Below, piece by piece: positions 8,545 through 15,570 of a DNA stretch of 64,000 nt (positions within the stretch are counted from its first letter, which is position 1; each line of letters starts with the position of its first letter). A program made the translations under genes and the position numbers. Below the pieces are notes generated by a model that saw nothing but the letters and a program-made list of their open reading frames with translations, was not told the DNA's origin and searched no databases. Source of the stretch: M3007 sp041160955 (lineage in GTDB: Bacteria > Bacteroidota > Bacteroidia > Chitinophagales > Saprospiraceae); the NCBI GenBank assembly GCA_041160955.1, contig JBEAVK010000093.1, positions 1 to 64,000 of the forward strand. Direction: 5' to 3'.

Positions 8545-9087
8545 ATGAAACACATTATTTTGACACTTTTTTTACTGATTACATTTTCAGTACTTCCATC
8601 TTCAAACATTTTTGCAACAGCTGCAGCTCCAAGCACTCAAAACACTAGCCTCACTTCAAGTACCATTTCAGAGCAATTTGAGGGTAAAAAAGGAGGTTTT
8701 ATTCAAAAAATGATGGCAAAGCGATTTGCTAAAAAAATGGCCAAAGCATTTGAGGGAGCCGGATCCGATGATGGAAAAATGGTAGCAATCTTGGCTTATC
8801 TTACCATTATTGGGTTTATTATTGCACTAGTACTCCACATGGGTGATAAAAAATCTTCTTTGGGGGGATACCACTTAGCCCAAGTGTTAGGTTTAATATG
8901 TATGGGAGTTATTGTGGTTATTCTTTCAATAATTCCAATACTTGGTTGGCTTATAGGTATAGTTGTAGGCATTCTAATGCTCATTAATTGGATTGTAGGT
9001 CTTATTAATGCTATTGGTGAACAAGAGAAGCCAATGCCAATTTTTGGTAAACTATTTGACAGAACCTTTAGATCTCTTTTTGAATAA
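8545..9087 (+). CDS. Small multi-pass membrane protein (DUF4870/Tic20-like)
   Basis: A 180-residue protein starting MKHIILTLFLL with a signal peptide, then a basic segment (KMMAKRFAKKMAKAF). Three hydrophobic helices follow in the C-terminal half (MVAILAYLTIIGFIIALVLH, then two near LGLICMGVIVVIL and GWLIGIVVGILMLINWI). The GYHLAQVLGL block between helices recalls the DUF4870/Tic20-like group, whose function is unknown; that assignment is tentative. It appears to be a single-gene transcript with its own promoter and terminator. Confidence 0.7.
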   Translation: MKHIILTLFLLITFSVLPSSNIFATAAAPSTQNTSLTSSTISEQFEGKKGGFIQKMMAKRFAKKMAKAFEGAGSDDGKMVAILAYLTIIGFIIALVLHMGDKKSSLGGYHLAQVLGLICMGVIVVILSIIPILGWLIGIVVGILMLINWIVGLINAIGEQEKPMPIFGKLFDRTFRSLFE

Positions 9088-9132
9088 TTTAAGGATAATA
9101 TAAACGTGCTTAACTGACCGTCTTATTTAACA

Positions 9133-9167
9133 AACCTTTCCCTCTAAATCGAGGGAAAGGTTTTTTT
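9133..9167 (+). terminator. Intrinsic terminator of small membrane protein gene
   Basis: A 12-bp perfect stem (AACCTTTCCCTC at 9133-9144 with its complement at 9151-9162) has a six-base loop and a run of T residues. It lies between the gene ending at 9087 and the convergent gene ending at 9203. Confidence 0.85.
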
Positions 9168-9202
9168 ATCCCTAATACAACCTAATATTTATTTACACAC
9201 AC

Positions 9203-10045
9203 TCAATACAGGCTACTTTTTATCCTTTCCTGCAATTTAAAATTATACTTCCTATTCCGCCGTTCCGCCGCTTCCCCGGCCTCCCTTATCCCCCCACGGT
9301 AGTACCGAACAAACCAGTTGATCGTCCATAAACTGCCCGACCAACCGTATTCAATGGCTGAAACAATACCAATCGTAGCAATAGTGCCTGTTAATACAAA
9401 AGAGTTCAACCCTGCGCGTATATCGCCCGCATATACCTGACCGGAACCGGGCAATACCATACTCATGACACGTGCCACTTTGATATTTTTATGTTTTCTA
9501 AGTTCAAAAATATGGTGTATCGCTGCTTTACGAACACTATCATTTGGTGCTACAAGCAAGGTGAAATATTGCTCTGCTTCCACCCATGATTCCAAACCCA
9601 AGCAAGCATTACCCAAATAGTAATTACGCCTGCGCTCCCAAGTATCGTTTGGAAATTGATTAGGCAAAGCCAATAATTCAATATATGCTGTTTTAAAATC
9701 GGAGTGAAGCATCAAAACCGCAGATTTTTCTAACTGTAACGCCCATCGCAGGCTGTCTTGGATGGCTGCATTGATCGCATAATCGTAATACTCGAGTGCT
9801 GTTTCGTGCCGTTTGTCCAATTCGTACGCCATGGCCATTTTGTGCGCAATAGAAGATCGTTCGGTAGAGGGCGCAAAAAAACGTGCTCTTTGGTAATAAT
9901 ATAAGGCTTCTTTGTACTGTCCATGCTCAAAAAGCGAATCCCCAAGCACTTTGGTTGCTTGTACTGTTTGTGCTGTCACATTCAATTGAGCCGAAAACAG
10001 ACTAATCGTTAAGCAAATAATCCAGCATAAGTTGCTCTTTTTCAT
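9203..10045 (-). CDS. Exported TPR protein with C-terminal membrane segment (twin 1)
   Basis: A 280-residue protein with a signal peptide (ending NVTAQTVQ) and TPR-like helix pairs (residues ~30-170; GDSLFEHGQYKEALYYYQRA, YYLGNACLGLESWVEAEQYF). A hydrophobic C-terminal part begins with VLPGSGQVYAGDIRAGLNSF. That PGxGxVYxG motif is also present in the upstream neighbour, which has the same architecture. The start codon lies inside the end of that gene (44-base overlap), so the two are translationally coupled. Function unknown; an envelope role is likely. Confidence 0.75.
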   Translation of the reverse strand: MKKSNLCWIICLTISLFSAQLNVTAQTVQATKVLGDSLFEHGQYKEALYYYQRARFFAPSTERSSIAHKMAMAYELDKRHETALEYYDYAINAAIQDSLRWALQLEKSAVLMLHSDFKTAYIELLALPNQFPNDTWERRRNYYLGNACLGLESWVEAEQYFTLLVAPNDSVRKAAIHHIFELRKHKNIKVARVMSMVLPGSGQVYAGDIRAGLNSFVLTGTIATIGIVSAIEYGWSGSLWTINWFVRYYRGGIREAGEAAERRNRKYNFKLQERIKSSLY

Positions 10046-10829
10046 GTATTCCTTTGTGATTATAAAGTTGTGCAGCGCGATAACTGCCCCATACGTTACC
10101 CGCGTAAAAACCTACTGCAGCGGCACCAAATACCCAGCCAAATACACTTTCTGTGCCTTTTCTCTTGAACAAACGATAACTCCGCCAGCCGAGCGTACCT
10201 ACCATAATGGCTGCAAAAACACCATCTTTCCACCTGCCCGAATATACTTTACCCAAGCCCGGGACGGCCATTGAAAGCCCTGCTGAAAGCCAAGGACTCT
10301 TTCGCCGCAGCATCAAAGAGGACTCAATAAGGGTATTATATTTACTATCTTTAAAATAAGGTGAGGACTGTACCAGTTCGTAACTTTTTTTTCTTTCTTT
10401 GTTCATAAAATGAAAACCCAGCGTAAATCGGTCTTTTTCAAGTGGAGACAGCGTATTTTCTTGCATAAGCAACACTTTTAGCCCCACCAGATCCGATGCT
10501 GCTATATACGATTTACAGGTTTCTTTAAGTACAAACAAAGGGGCTGGCTGCGCGTATAATTGCCTGTACCGCGCTGTTGCTTGCATAGGTTTGCCCGATA
10601 AACGATAAGACAATAACAAATTATATTTAATAGAATCGGAGTTTGGTCGCATAAATGTCATACGCTCATATTCTATGGCCGCCAAATCGTACTGCTGGCT
10701 AATCATTAGATATTGAGCGAATGAAGTACTGTGCGCTAGGTCAAAAATATTGGTTTGCGCCTGTGGTTGAGCGGTGATACACCAAGGTATCAACAAACAG
10801 AAAACAAACCCCAAAAGAGTATTTTTCAT
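10002..10829 (-). CDS. Exported TPR-like protein with C-terminal membrane segment (twin 2)
   Basis: A 275-residue protein with a signal peptide (ending CITAQPQAQT), helical repeats (QQYDLAAIEYERMTFMRP) and a C-terminal hydrophobic region opening MAVPGLGKVYSGRWKDGVFA. It is a diverged paralogue of the next gene, sharing the PGxGxVYxG motif followed by two membrane segments. Its start overlaps the end of yidD by four bases. The cluster LolA-like, YidD, twin 2, twin 1 points to envelope protein or lipoprotein biogenesis, but no direct function can be read. Confidence 0.75.
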   Translation of the reverse strand: MKNTLLGFVFCLLIPWCITAQPQAQTNIFDLAHSTSFAQYLMISQQYDLAAIEYERMTFMRPNSDSIKYNLLLSYRLSGKPMQATARYRQLYAQPAPLFVLKETCKSYIAASDLVGLKVLLMQENTLSPLEKDRFTLGFHFMNKERKKSYELVQSSPYFKDSKYNTLIESSLMLRRKSPWLSAGLSMAVPGLGKVYSGRWKDGVFAAIMVGTLGWRSYRLFKRKGTESVFGWVFGAAAVGFYAGNVWGSYRAAQLYNHKGIHEKEQLMLDYLLND

Positions 10830-11239
10830 TTAATATGCAGCAATGGATCGGATAGTTTTCCGGTTTTGGTATTTATCTCGTAATAAGTACGTGCACCGGG
10901 ATGGCAACGCGTAAGTCGGTCAAAGCCATTTAACACACCTTTGAACACGCCCATTTCTCGTACCGAAATCATCGCAAATTCCGAGCAAGATGGATGAAAA
11001 TTACAGGCATTCAGGTCTTGCGATGAGATGAGTTTTTTGTACATCAAAAATGCTTTTGATAGCAGCAATACATATTCATTTTCATGCGCATTTTGTGCAA
11101 AGGAATATGTTTTTTTAGTGTTTTCAGGTTGAAAAACACTGGATAATAGTTGCAAATCGCCCGCTGTTTGTGCTTTACTTTGGTAAGGCATCTTGAAGAG
11201 GCACAGCAAAATCGTAAAAATTATTATTTGAAGTTTCAT
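10826..11239 (-). CDS. yidD: Membrane protein insertion efficiency factor YidD, with signal peptide
   Basis: A 137-residue protein whose C-terminal ~75 residues are YidD-like: MYKKLISSQDLNACNFHPSC, SEFAMISVREMGVFKG, GFDRLTRCHPGARTYYE, including the conserved NCxFxPSCS-type block. YidD assists YidC-mediated membrane insertion. Unlike the short canonical protein, an N-terminal extension with a hydrophobic leader (MKLQIIIFTILLCLF) precedes it. The chosen start overlaps the upstream LolA-like gene by 65 bases; a further upstream start would lengthen the overlap without adding a leader. Confidence 0.85.
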   Translation of the reverse strand: MKLQIIIFTILLCLFKMPYQSKAQTAGDLQLLSSVFQPENTKKTYSFAQNAHENEYVLLLSKAFLMYKKLISSQDLNACNFHPSCSEFAMISVREMGVFKGVLNGFDRLTRCHPGARTYYEINTKTGKLSDPLLHIK

Positions 11240-11876
11240 TGAATTGGATATTGCGGAGGGATGTGATTTTGATGGTTTCAACTTGCTCTTTTTTGTAGGA
11301 TATAGATACCACTTCTGTTGGAATCCATTGATCTTGAATCAGTTGTATTTTTTTGTACTGTTCTTTACTCACAATGGAGCCTTGGGCATCAAAAAAAACA
11401 GCAGCATTTATTTTTCGATTAGAATGGGATAGCAGCACTTTCCCGAGGTGTTTTTTTAAATTATTATTGGGTAACCACTCCGTTACGACCATGGTGTCTA
11501 TTTTTTCTACACTACCAATTTTAAAACCCATGGTTTTTAAACCCAGATCGTCAAAATTATCGGTAAGTATGGTTTGGTAAATAGAAAAGGCTGGGCTATA
11601 AGGCGCTGTTGACAATTTAACAAACTGAGTATCTGCATTAAATTCATAAAACATGGAGTCTTTTACCAACCAAAACGCAGGTTCAGGGTAATCAACTTTA
11701 TAACATATCTTCTGGATTTTTTTATCAAAATAGAGTGTTCCTGTCACCAATTGCCCCTTACCCGTTTGGTCTTTTTGTTTGATAGAAAAATCGGCTGAAA
11801 GACGTATGGCATCTTGTGCGTATAACGTACAACCAAAAAAGGACAAGAATAATAGTATGATAATACGAACCATCAT
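11175..11876 (-). CDS. LolA-like outer-membrane lipoprotein carrier protein
   Basis: A 233-residue protein with a signal peptide ending TLYAQDAIRL. The mature part reads like the LolA fold: a stretch on reducing and printing substrate features (GQLVTGTLYFDKKIQKICYK), the phrase FWLVKDSMFYEFNADTQFVK, and a late IKITSLRNIQFNE strand. LolA carries lipoproteins across the periplasm; this is a distant member, so a general fatty-acid-binding role is also possible. It is the first gene of the four-gene operon running to 9203. Confidence 0.65.
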   Translation of the reverse strand: MMVRIIILLFLSFFGCTLYAQDAIRLSADFSIKQKDQTGKGQLVTGTLYFDKKIQKICYKVDYPEPAFWLVKDSMFYEFNADTQFVKLSTAPYSPAFSIYQTILTDNFDDLGLKTMGFKIGSVEKIDTMVVTEWLPNNNLKKHLGKVLLSHSNRKINAAVFFDAQGSIVSKEQYKKIQLIQDQWIPTEVVSISYKKEQVETIKITSLRNIQFNETSNNNFYDFAVPLQDALPK

Positions 11877-11880
11877 TTTG

Positions 11881-11935
11881 GGAAAGACATTGTTGAAATA
11901 AGTACATGTAGGAAAGACATTGTTGAAACAAATAC
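11881..11935. repeat. Tandem 30-base duplication
   Basis: GGAAAGACATTGTTGAAA followed by AA.TAC occurs at 11881-11905 and again at 11911-11935, with only two changes. It lies in the gap between the LolA-like gene and the terminator of the next upstream gene. It looks like a local slippage duplication. Confidence 0.8.
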
Positions 11936-11970
11936 AAAGGAACGATTCCTAATCAGAACCGTTCCTTTGT
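11934..11970 (-). terminator. Hairpin terminator of small secreted protein gene
   Basis: An 11-bp perfect stem (11934-11944 with 11960-11970, CAAAGGAACG and complement) lies about 50 bases downstream of the gene ending at 12018. On the minus strand the hairpin is followed by a T-rich but interrupted tract, so termination efficiency is uncertain. Confidence 0.6.
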
Positions 11971-12017
11971 GCTTTACGCTGTTAATCAATAATAAATTAA
12001 TAATAAAATGTTTGGTT

Positions 12018-12407
12018 TTATTCAATAGAACTCAAAGAACCCAGTACACAACATAATACAACAAGTAACACCAATACACCACCCACAATGATCAGAACAA
12101 GTGCCCAAGTTGGCAAACCGCCACCTTTTTTGAAGGCTTCGTCCACTCCAAGGCCATTTACGCCTGCAGCATTGGATACAAGGCTATTGTTTTCTGCTGT
12201 AAGTTTGGAGTACGTAGTACCTTCATTGTTCAGTACATGGCTTTCCAAGGCATTGAGTTCGGCCATTTCTGCGTTGATTTTTGCGTCGTCAACCGAGAAA
12301 TAGGTGCTGTTTTTGCTTGTAGTGGGGTTGCCGGTTGTAGGCACCGCTGCTTGAGCAAGAAACGCGAAGCAGACAAAAAGGGCAACAAAGAATAATAATT
12401 TTTTCAT
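12018..12407 (-). CDS. Small secreted/membrane protein with C-terminal hydrophobic helix
   Basis: A 129-residue protein with a signal peptide (MKKLLFFVALFVCFAFLAQA), an ~70-residue polar middle part (SVDDAKINAEMAELNALESH) and a GGGLP turn leading into one strong helix (LIIVGGVLVLLVVLCCVLGS) near the C-terminus. I do not recognise a family. Its own promoter, a ~110-base leader with a hairpin and a terminator suggest a highly expressed single gene. It is probably an inner-membrane protein facing the periplasm. Confidence 0.7.
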   Translation of the reverse strand: MKKLLFFVALFVCFAFLAQAAVPTTGNPTTSKNSTYFSVDDAKINAEMAELNALESHVLNNEGTTYSKLTAENNSLVSNAAGVNGLGVDEAFKKGGGLPTWALVLIIVGGVLVLLVVLCCVLGSLSSIE

Positions 12408-12476
12408 AAATAATGATGAGTTTTGTAATAGACATTAAGTCTGATGAGTAAATAATGAATTTTAAGTGACTGTATA

Positions 12477-12554
12477 AGGAATGATAAAACAATAACTTAT
12501 CATTCCTAACAGTGCTTAATAGGTGCAAATATATATAAAAACCTAAAAAGCAAA
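12477..12554 (-). promoter_or_regulatory. Promoter and 5' leader hairpin for small secreted protein gene
   Basis: On the minus strand, TTTG (12554-12551) and TATATTTG (12533-12526) are 17 bases apart and fit the Bacteroidota promoter. In the predicted leader an 11-bp inverted repeat (12477-12487 with 12497-12507, AGGAATGATAA) forms a hairpin about 70-100 bases before the start codon. It could stabilise the mRNA or regulate it. Confidence 0.55.
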
Positions 12555-12558
12555 ATTT

Positions 12559-13935
12559 TTATTTTATCCAACTTGCCGGATTCAAACGCTCTTTTTCTCG
12601 CCATAATTCAAAATGCAATTCGGCAGCACCGCTGATCGGATTGGTGCTTACTTTCCCTACCAAAGAGCCGGCTGCAACTATATCTCCTTTACTCAAATTC
12701 GTTTCACTCAAATTAGAATACACCGTATAATAATTACCATGCTGGATAATAACGGTGTAATCATGCCCCGGAATATACTGTACACCTGCTACTTTCCCTT
12801 CAAAAACCGACCGTACTGGCGCTTCTTCGCTACTTCTGATATCGATCCCATTATTGGTAATTTCAATATTTTTGAGCGTTGGATGCTTTTGTTTGCCGTA
12901 AGCACGTGCTATAAACCCTCCATCCACAGGCCAGGGCAGTCGGCCTCGTAGTTTTTGAAACGATTGTGAAGTCATATCTTCTTCTTCTACAACTTTTTCG
13001 GGTACTTCTGCCACTACTACTTTTTGAGGTTTAGGGGCAGGTTCGGCAGTCAGTTTTGTTGGTTTATCTATCGTTGGTTTATCTATCGGTTTTGGAGCAA
13101 TTTCGGGTTCTTTGGGTGGTGAATTGTCTGGTTTAGGAGCAGCAGGGGTGGCTTTCTTTTTATTTTTAGCAACTGTTATCTCGTCTTTTTTTCGCTCTTC
13201 TTCGGCAATTGTACGCTCAATAGAATTATCCAATGCCGCTTTTGTTTTTTGCTTTTGTTCTAGTTCGTTACGCAACTTAACCTCATCTGTACTTAGGGTT
13301 TGGAGCATGGTATTCTTATCGGTCAATTCAGTTGTCAAAGTACCTTTTTGCCCTTGCATTTCCATTAATAATTGCTCCTTTTCGGATTTTACTCGACCAA
13401 GGGAAACTATTTTTTTGGACAATACGGATTGCGTAAAGGCAATGGCTTCGGCTTGCCCAACGCGGTATTTATTGTAGTTGCGCAGAAATATCCAACGGCG
13501 GTATGCTTGGTTGAGATTTTCGGCAGAGAGTAAAAACATCAAAGGATTATTTAGCGCTTTTAATCGGTAAGAAGTACGCAGGATTTGCCCATATTCGGAC
13601 CTCATTTTTGACACATCTTCGTTGAGTGCTGCAACAACTCCTGTATTCCTTAAGATTGTATTTTCAGACTCAACAATTTCATTTTCAATAGTTTGAATTA
13701 AATCTTCGCGGCGATCAATTTGATTTTGAAGGGTTACAAACCGTTCATACACTGCTGATTTATTTTGCTTTGTTTTGTCGAGTAGTTTGCTAGTGATTTC
13801 TATTTCTTTGGTCAATTTTTTGCGTTTATCTTCCAAGTTTTTCTTGTTTTGGGCAACAAGAATTACAGGCTGTAATAGGCCAAAAAGCACGATCAAACCA
13901 ATGATACGCAATATTTTATCGATCATGTTCTTCAC
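12559..13935 (-). CDS. envC: EnvC-like murein hydrolase activator (coiled coil plus degenerate M23)
   Basis: A 458-residue exported protein. After the signal peptide (residues 1-28), coiled coil runs to about 265, then a Pro/Lys-rich linker, then an M23/LytM domain (about 330-458, GRLPWPVDGGFIARAYGKQK). The first metal-site motif reads NNGIDIRS, lacking the usual His, and the last reads ELHFELW rather than HxH. The domain is therefore probably non-catalytic, as in E. coli EnvC, and activates amidases at division. It lies 36 bases after the DUF4292 gene. Confidence 0.85.
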   Translation of the reverse strand: MKNMIDKILRIIGLIVLFGLLQPVILVAQNKKNLEDKRKKLTKEIEITSKLLDKTKQNKSAVYERFVTLQNQIDRREDLIQTIENEIVESENTILRNTGVVAALNEDVSKMRSEYGQILRTSYRLKALNNPLMFLLSAENLNQAYRRWIFLRNYNKYRVGQAEAIAFTQSVLSKKIVSLGRVKSEKEQLLMEMQGQKGTLTTELTDKNTMLQTLSTDEVKLRNELEQKQKTKAALDNSIERTIAEEERKKDEITVAKNKKKATPAAPKPDNSPPKEPEIAPKPIDKPTIDKPTKLTAEPAPKPQKVVVAEVPEKVVEEEDMTSQSFQKLRGRLPWPVDGGFIARAYGKQKHPTLKNIEITNNGIDIRSSEEAPVRSVFEGKVAGVQYIPGHDYTVIIQHGNYYTVYSNLSETNLSKGDIVAAGSLVGKVSTNPISGAAELHFELWREKERLNPASWIK

Positions 13936-13971
13936 AATATATTAAACTTAGTTTTTCGCATGAAGCGTTCC

Positions 13972-14796
13972 TTACTTCCTGATTTTTTCATAATGATCTG
14001 GTATTTCAAACTTAAAATTGGGCTTTGTATTGATTTGTACGTCCTCCATATCAATATCAACACCTTGTTTACCATATTCGGTACTAAAAGCATCTACCCT
14101 GCGAAAGTACGAAAAAAGCCCTGGTACATCATTAATTTTTTGGTGCTTATCAAATTTAATAGCAATGGTGGTATTATCCGTTTTTTTAACAAACACCTCG
14201 TTTTTCAACAAAAAAGAGCCTTCTTCGATGCGATATTCACCGCTAAATGGATCAAAATCACTTTTCAATCGGTGCATAGATTCAGCAATATCACTTTTAC
14301 TATTACTGGATTTGAAATTGATTGCGGGCAAACCCAACACTGTTTTTTGTAAAAGATCAAACACATCACCTTCTGGTAGTGAAAACCGCATGCGAAGCGA
14401 CTCCAATGAAGCCACTGTGCAAGTTTTTTCTAATCTATTTAATGCAAAAACTGAGTCGCGTGTGATCAAAACACGCATGGCTTCCAAACCAAATTTTTTA
14501 GCATTCATCCATATAATACTATCTCGTATCCAAATAATATTGGCATTGGCTGAAATATTCATCCCTTCACTTTCGGAATAAATCCGCGCACGAGCCGTCA
14601 AAGATTGCACGGAAGCCATTTCATTTTGGCGTTGGGCTAGTTTTTTTTGTAAAAAATCTGTGCTTCGTATATCTGTTGCAGGACGGGGGGCACCCACCGA
14701 GGCTTTGGCTCCGCTACAACCTTTTTGGTACGACGATGGTAACAAACCAAAGCAAAATAAACTAAAAACGATCAAATACTTTCTATCTAGTAACAT
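13972..14796 (-). CDS. DUF4292 lipoprotein-like protein
   Basis: A 274-residue protein starting MLLDRKYLIVFSLFCFGLLP, a leader that reaches a Cys in SYQKGCSGAK. The mature part contains SVQSLTARARIYSESEGMNI, NIIWIRDSIIWMNAKKFGLE and VLITRDSVFALNRLEKT, typical of DUF4292, a LolA/LolB-like periplasmic family. Its position between a tsaC gene and envC is conserved in Bacteroidota, suggesting an envelope role. Longer in-frame starts overlap tsaC and put no leader at the N-terminus, so this ATG is preferred. Confidence 0.8.
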   Translation of the reverse strand: MLLDRKYLIVFSLFCFGLLPSSYQKGCSGAKASVGAPRPATDIRSTDFLQKKLAQRQNEMASVQSLTARARIYSESEGMNISANANIIWIRDSIIWMNAKKFGLEAMRVLITRDSVFALNRLEKTCTVASLESLRMRFSLPEGDVFDLLQKTVLGLPAINFKSSNSKSDIAESMHRLKSDFDPFSGEYRIEEGSFLLKNEVFVKKTDNTTIAIKFDKHQKINDVPGLFSYFRRVDAFSTEYGKQGVDIDMEDVQINTKPNFKFEIPDHYEKIRK

Positions 14797-14821
14797 ATTT
14801 ATGTGCAATAAGGAATGAGAT

Positions 14822-15394
14822 TTATTCTCGAATAAACTCCAATTCTTGAAACTGGTCAAGGTGCGCCAAAGGTGATGGTTCGCCCATTTTTTTATCATCT
14901 TGTCGGTATTTCACGACATAATCTGCGCTGCCAAGTATTTCACTACTAATTGCACCAAAATTAGGTGGAAAAGGATTGCCATGCACTGCCGCTATGGTAC
15001 TCACCAATGGCTTGCCGATGGTTCGTATCAATTCATTACAAAATTCATCGTAAGTAACCCGAATAGCGAGTGTGCCATCTTTTGCACAAAGGCTGGCAGC
15101 CAAGCCTTGGTGGTGTTCATAAACCAACGTAAACGGGCGTTGGTGCAAAGACAATAGAGTTTCGATACGTGGCGCAATATCGGTTACATATTTTTTGAGC
15201 ATTTCAATGCTATTGACCAAAACGATCAACCCCTCCCCTTCCGGATGTTTTTTGATAGCCCTAATGGCTTGCACTGCGGCATCATTTGTGGCATCACAAC
15301 CAAGTCCCCAAACCGTATCTGTGGGGTAACAAATGATATTTCCGCGCTGTATTATGCCGCTAATTTCACTTATGTCGTCTCTTAACAAGAACAT
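14822..15394 (-). CDS. tsaC: L-threonylcarbamoyladenylate synthase (Sua5/YciO/YrdC family)
   Basis: A 190-residue single-domain enzyme that makes threonylcarbamoyl-AMP from threonine, bicarbonate and ATP for the t6A37 modification of ANN-decoding tRNAs. The YrdC signature is clear: GNIICYPTDTVWGLGCDAT, AIRAIKKHPEGEGLIVLV, TLAIRVTYDEFCNELI and GKPLVSTIAAVHG. It lacks the C-terminal Sua5 domain. The start chosen is MFLLRDDISE; three bases separate it from a -7 box, so the mRNA may be nearly leaderless. First gene of the operon with DUF4292 and envC. Confidence 0.9.
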   Translation of the reverse strand: MFLLRDDISEISGIIQRGNIICYPTDTVWGLGCDATNDAAVQAIRAIKKHPEGEGLIVLVNSIEMLKKYVTDIAPRIETLLSLHQRPFTLVYEHHQGLAASLCAKDGTLAIRVTYDEFCNELIRTIGKPLVSTIAAVHGNPFPPNFGAISSEILGSADYVVKYRQDDKKMGEPSPLAHLDQFQELEFIRE

Positions 15395-15397
15395 TTT

Positions 15398-15405
15398 CAA
15401 ATTTA
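15398..15405 (-). promoter_or_regulatory. -7 box immediately before tsaC
   Basis: TAAATTTG on the minus strand ends three bases before the tsaC ATG. This leaves almost no 5' leader. No clear TTTG -33 box is seen. Confidence 0.5.
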
Positions 15406-15482
15406 TTAGAGTGTTTAAATAAAAACGATGTAATTTTGAAGGGCAAAAATCGGGCTTTTTTTTCGGACTATTCAAAAAATAG

Positions 15483-15490
15483 TAAATTTG
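15483..15490 (+). promoter_or_regulatory. -7 box for first PKD/T9SS gene
   Basis: TAAATTTG lies 80 bases before the start of the surface-protein gene. TTTC at 15461-15464 is a plausible degenerate -33 element with an 18-base spacer. Confidence 0.5.
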
Positions 15491-15570
15491 CCTTGATAAG
15501 CAACCATTTTCACTATATTTTTCGTCTTTTTCTCACAACCATTTACCTACAAAACATAAAAAAACACGTT

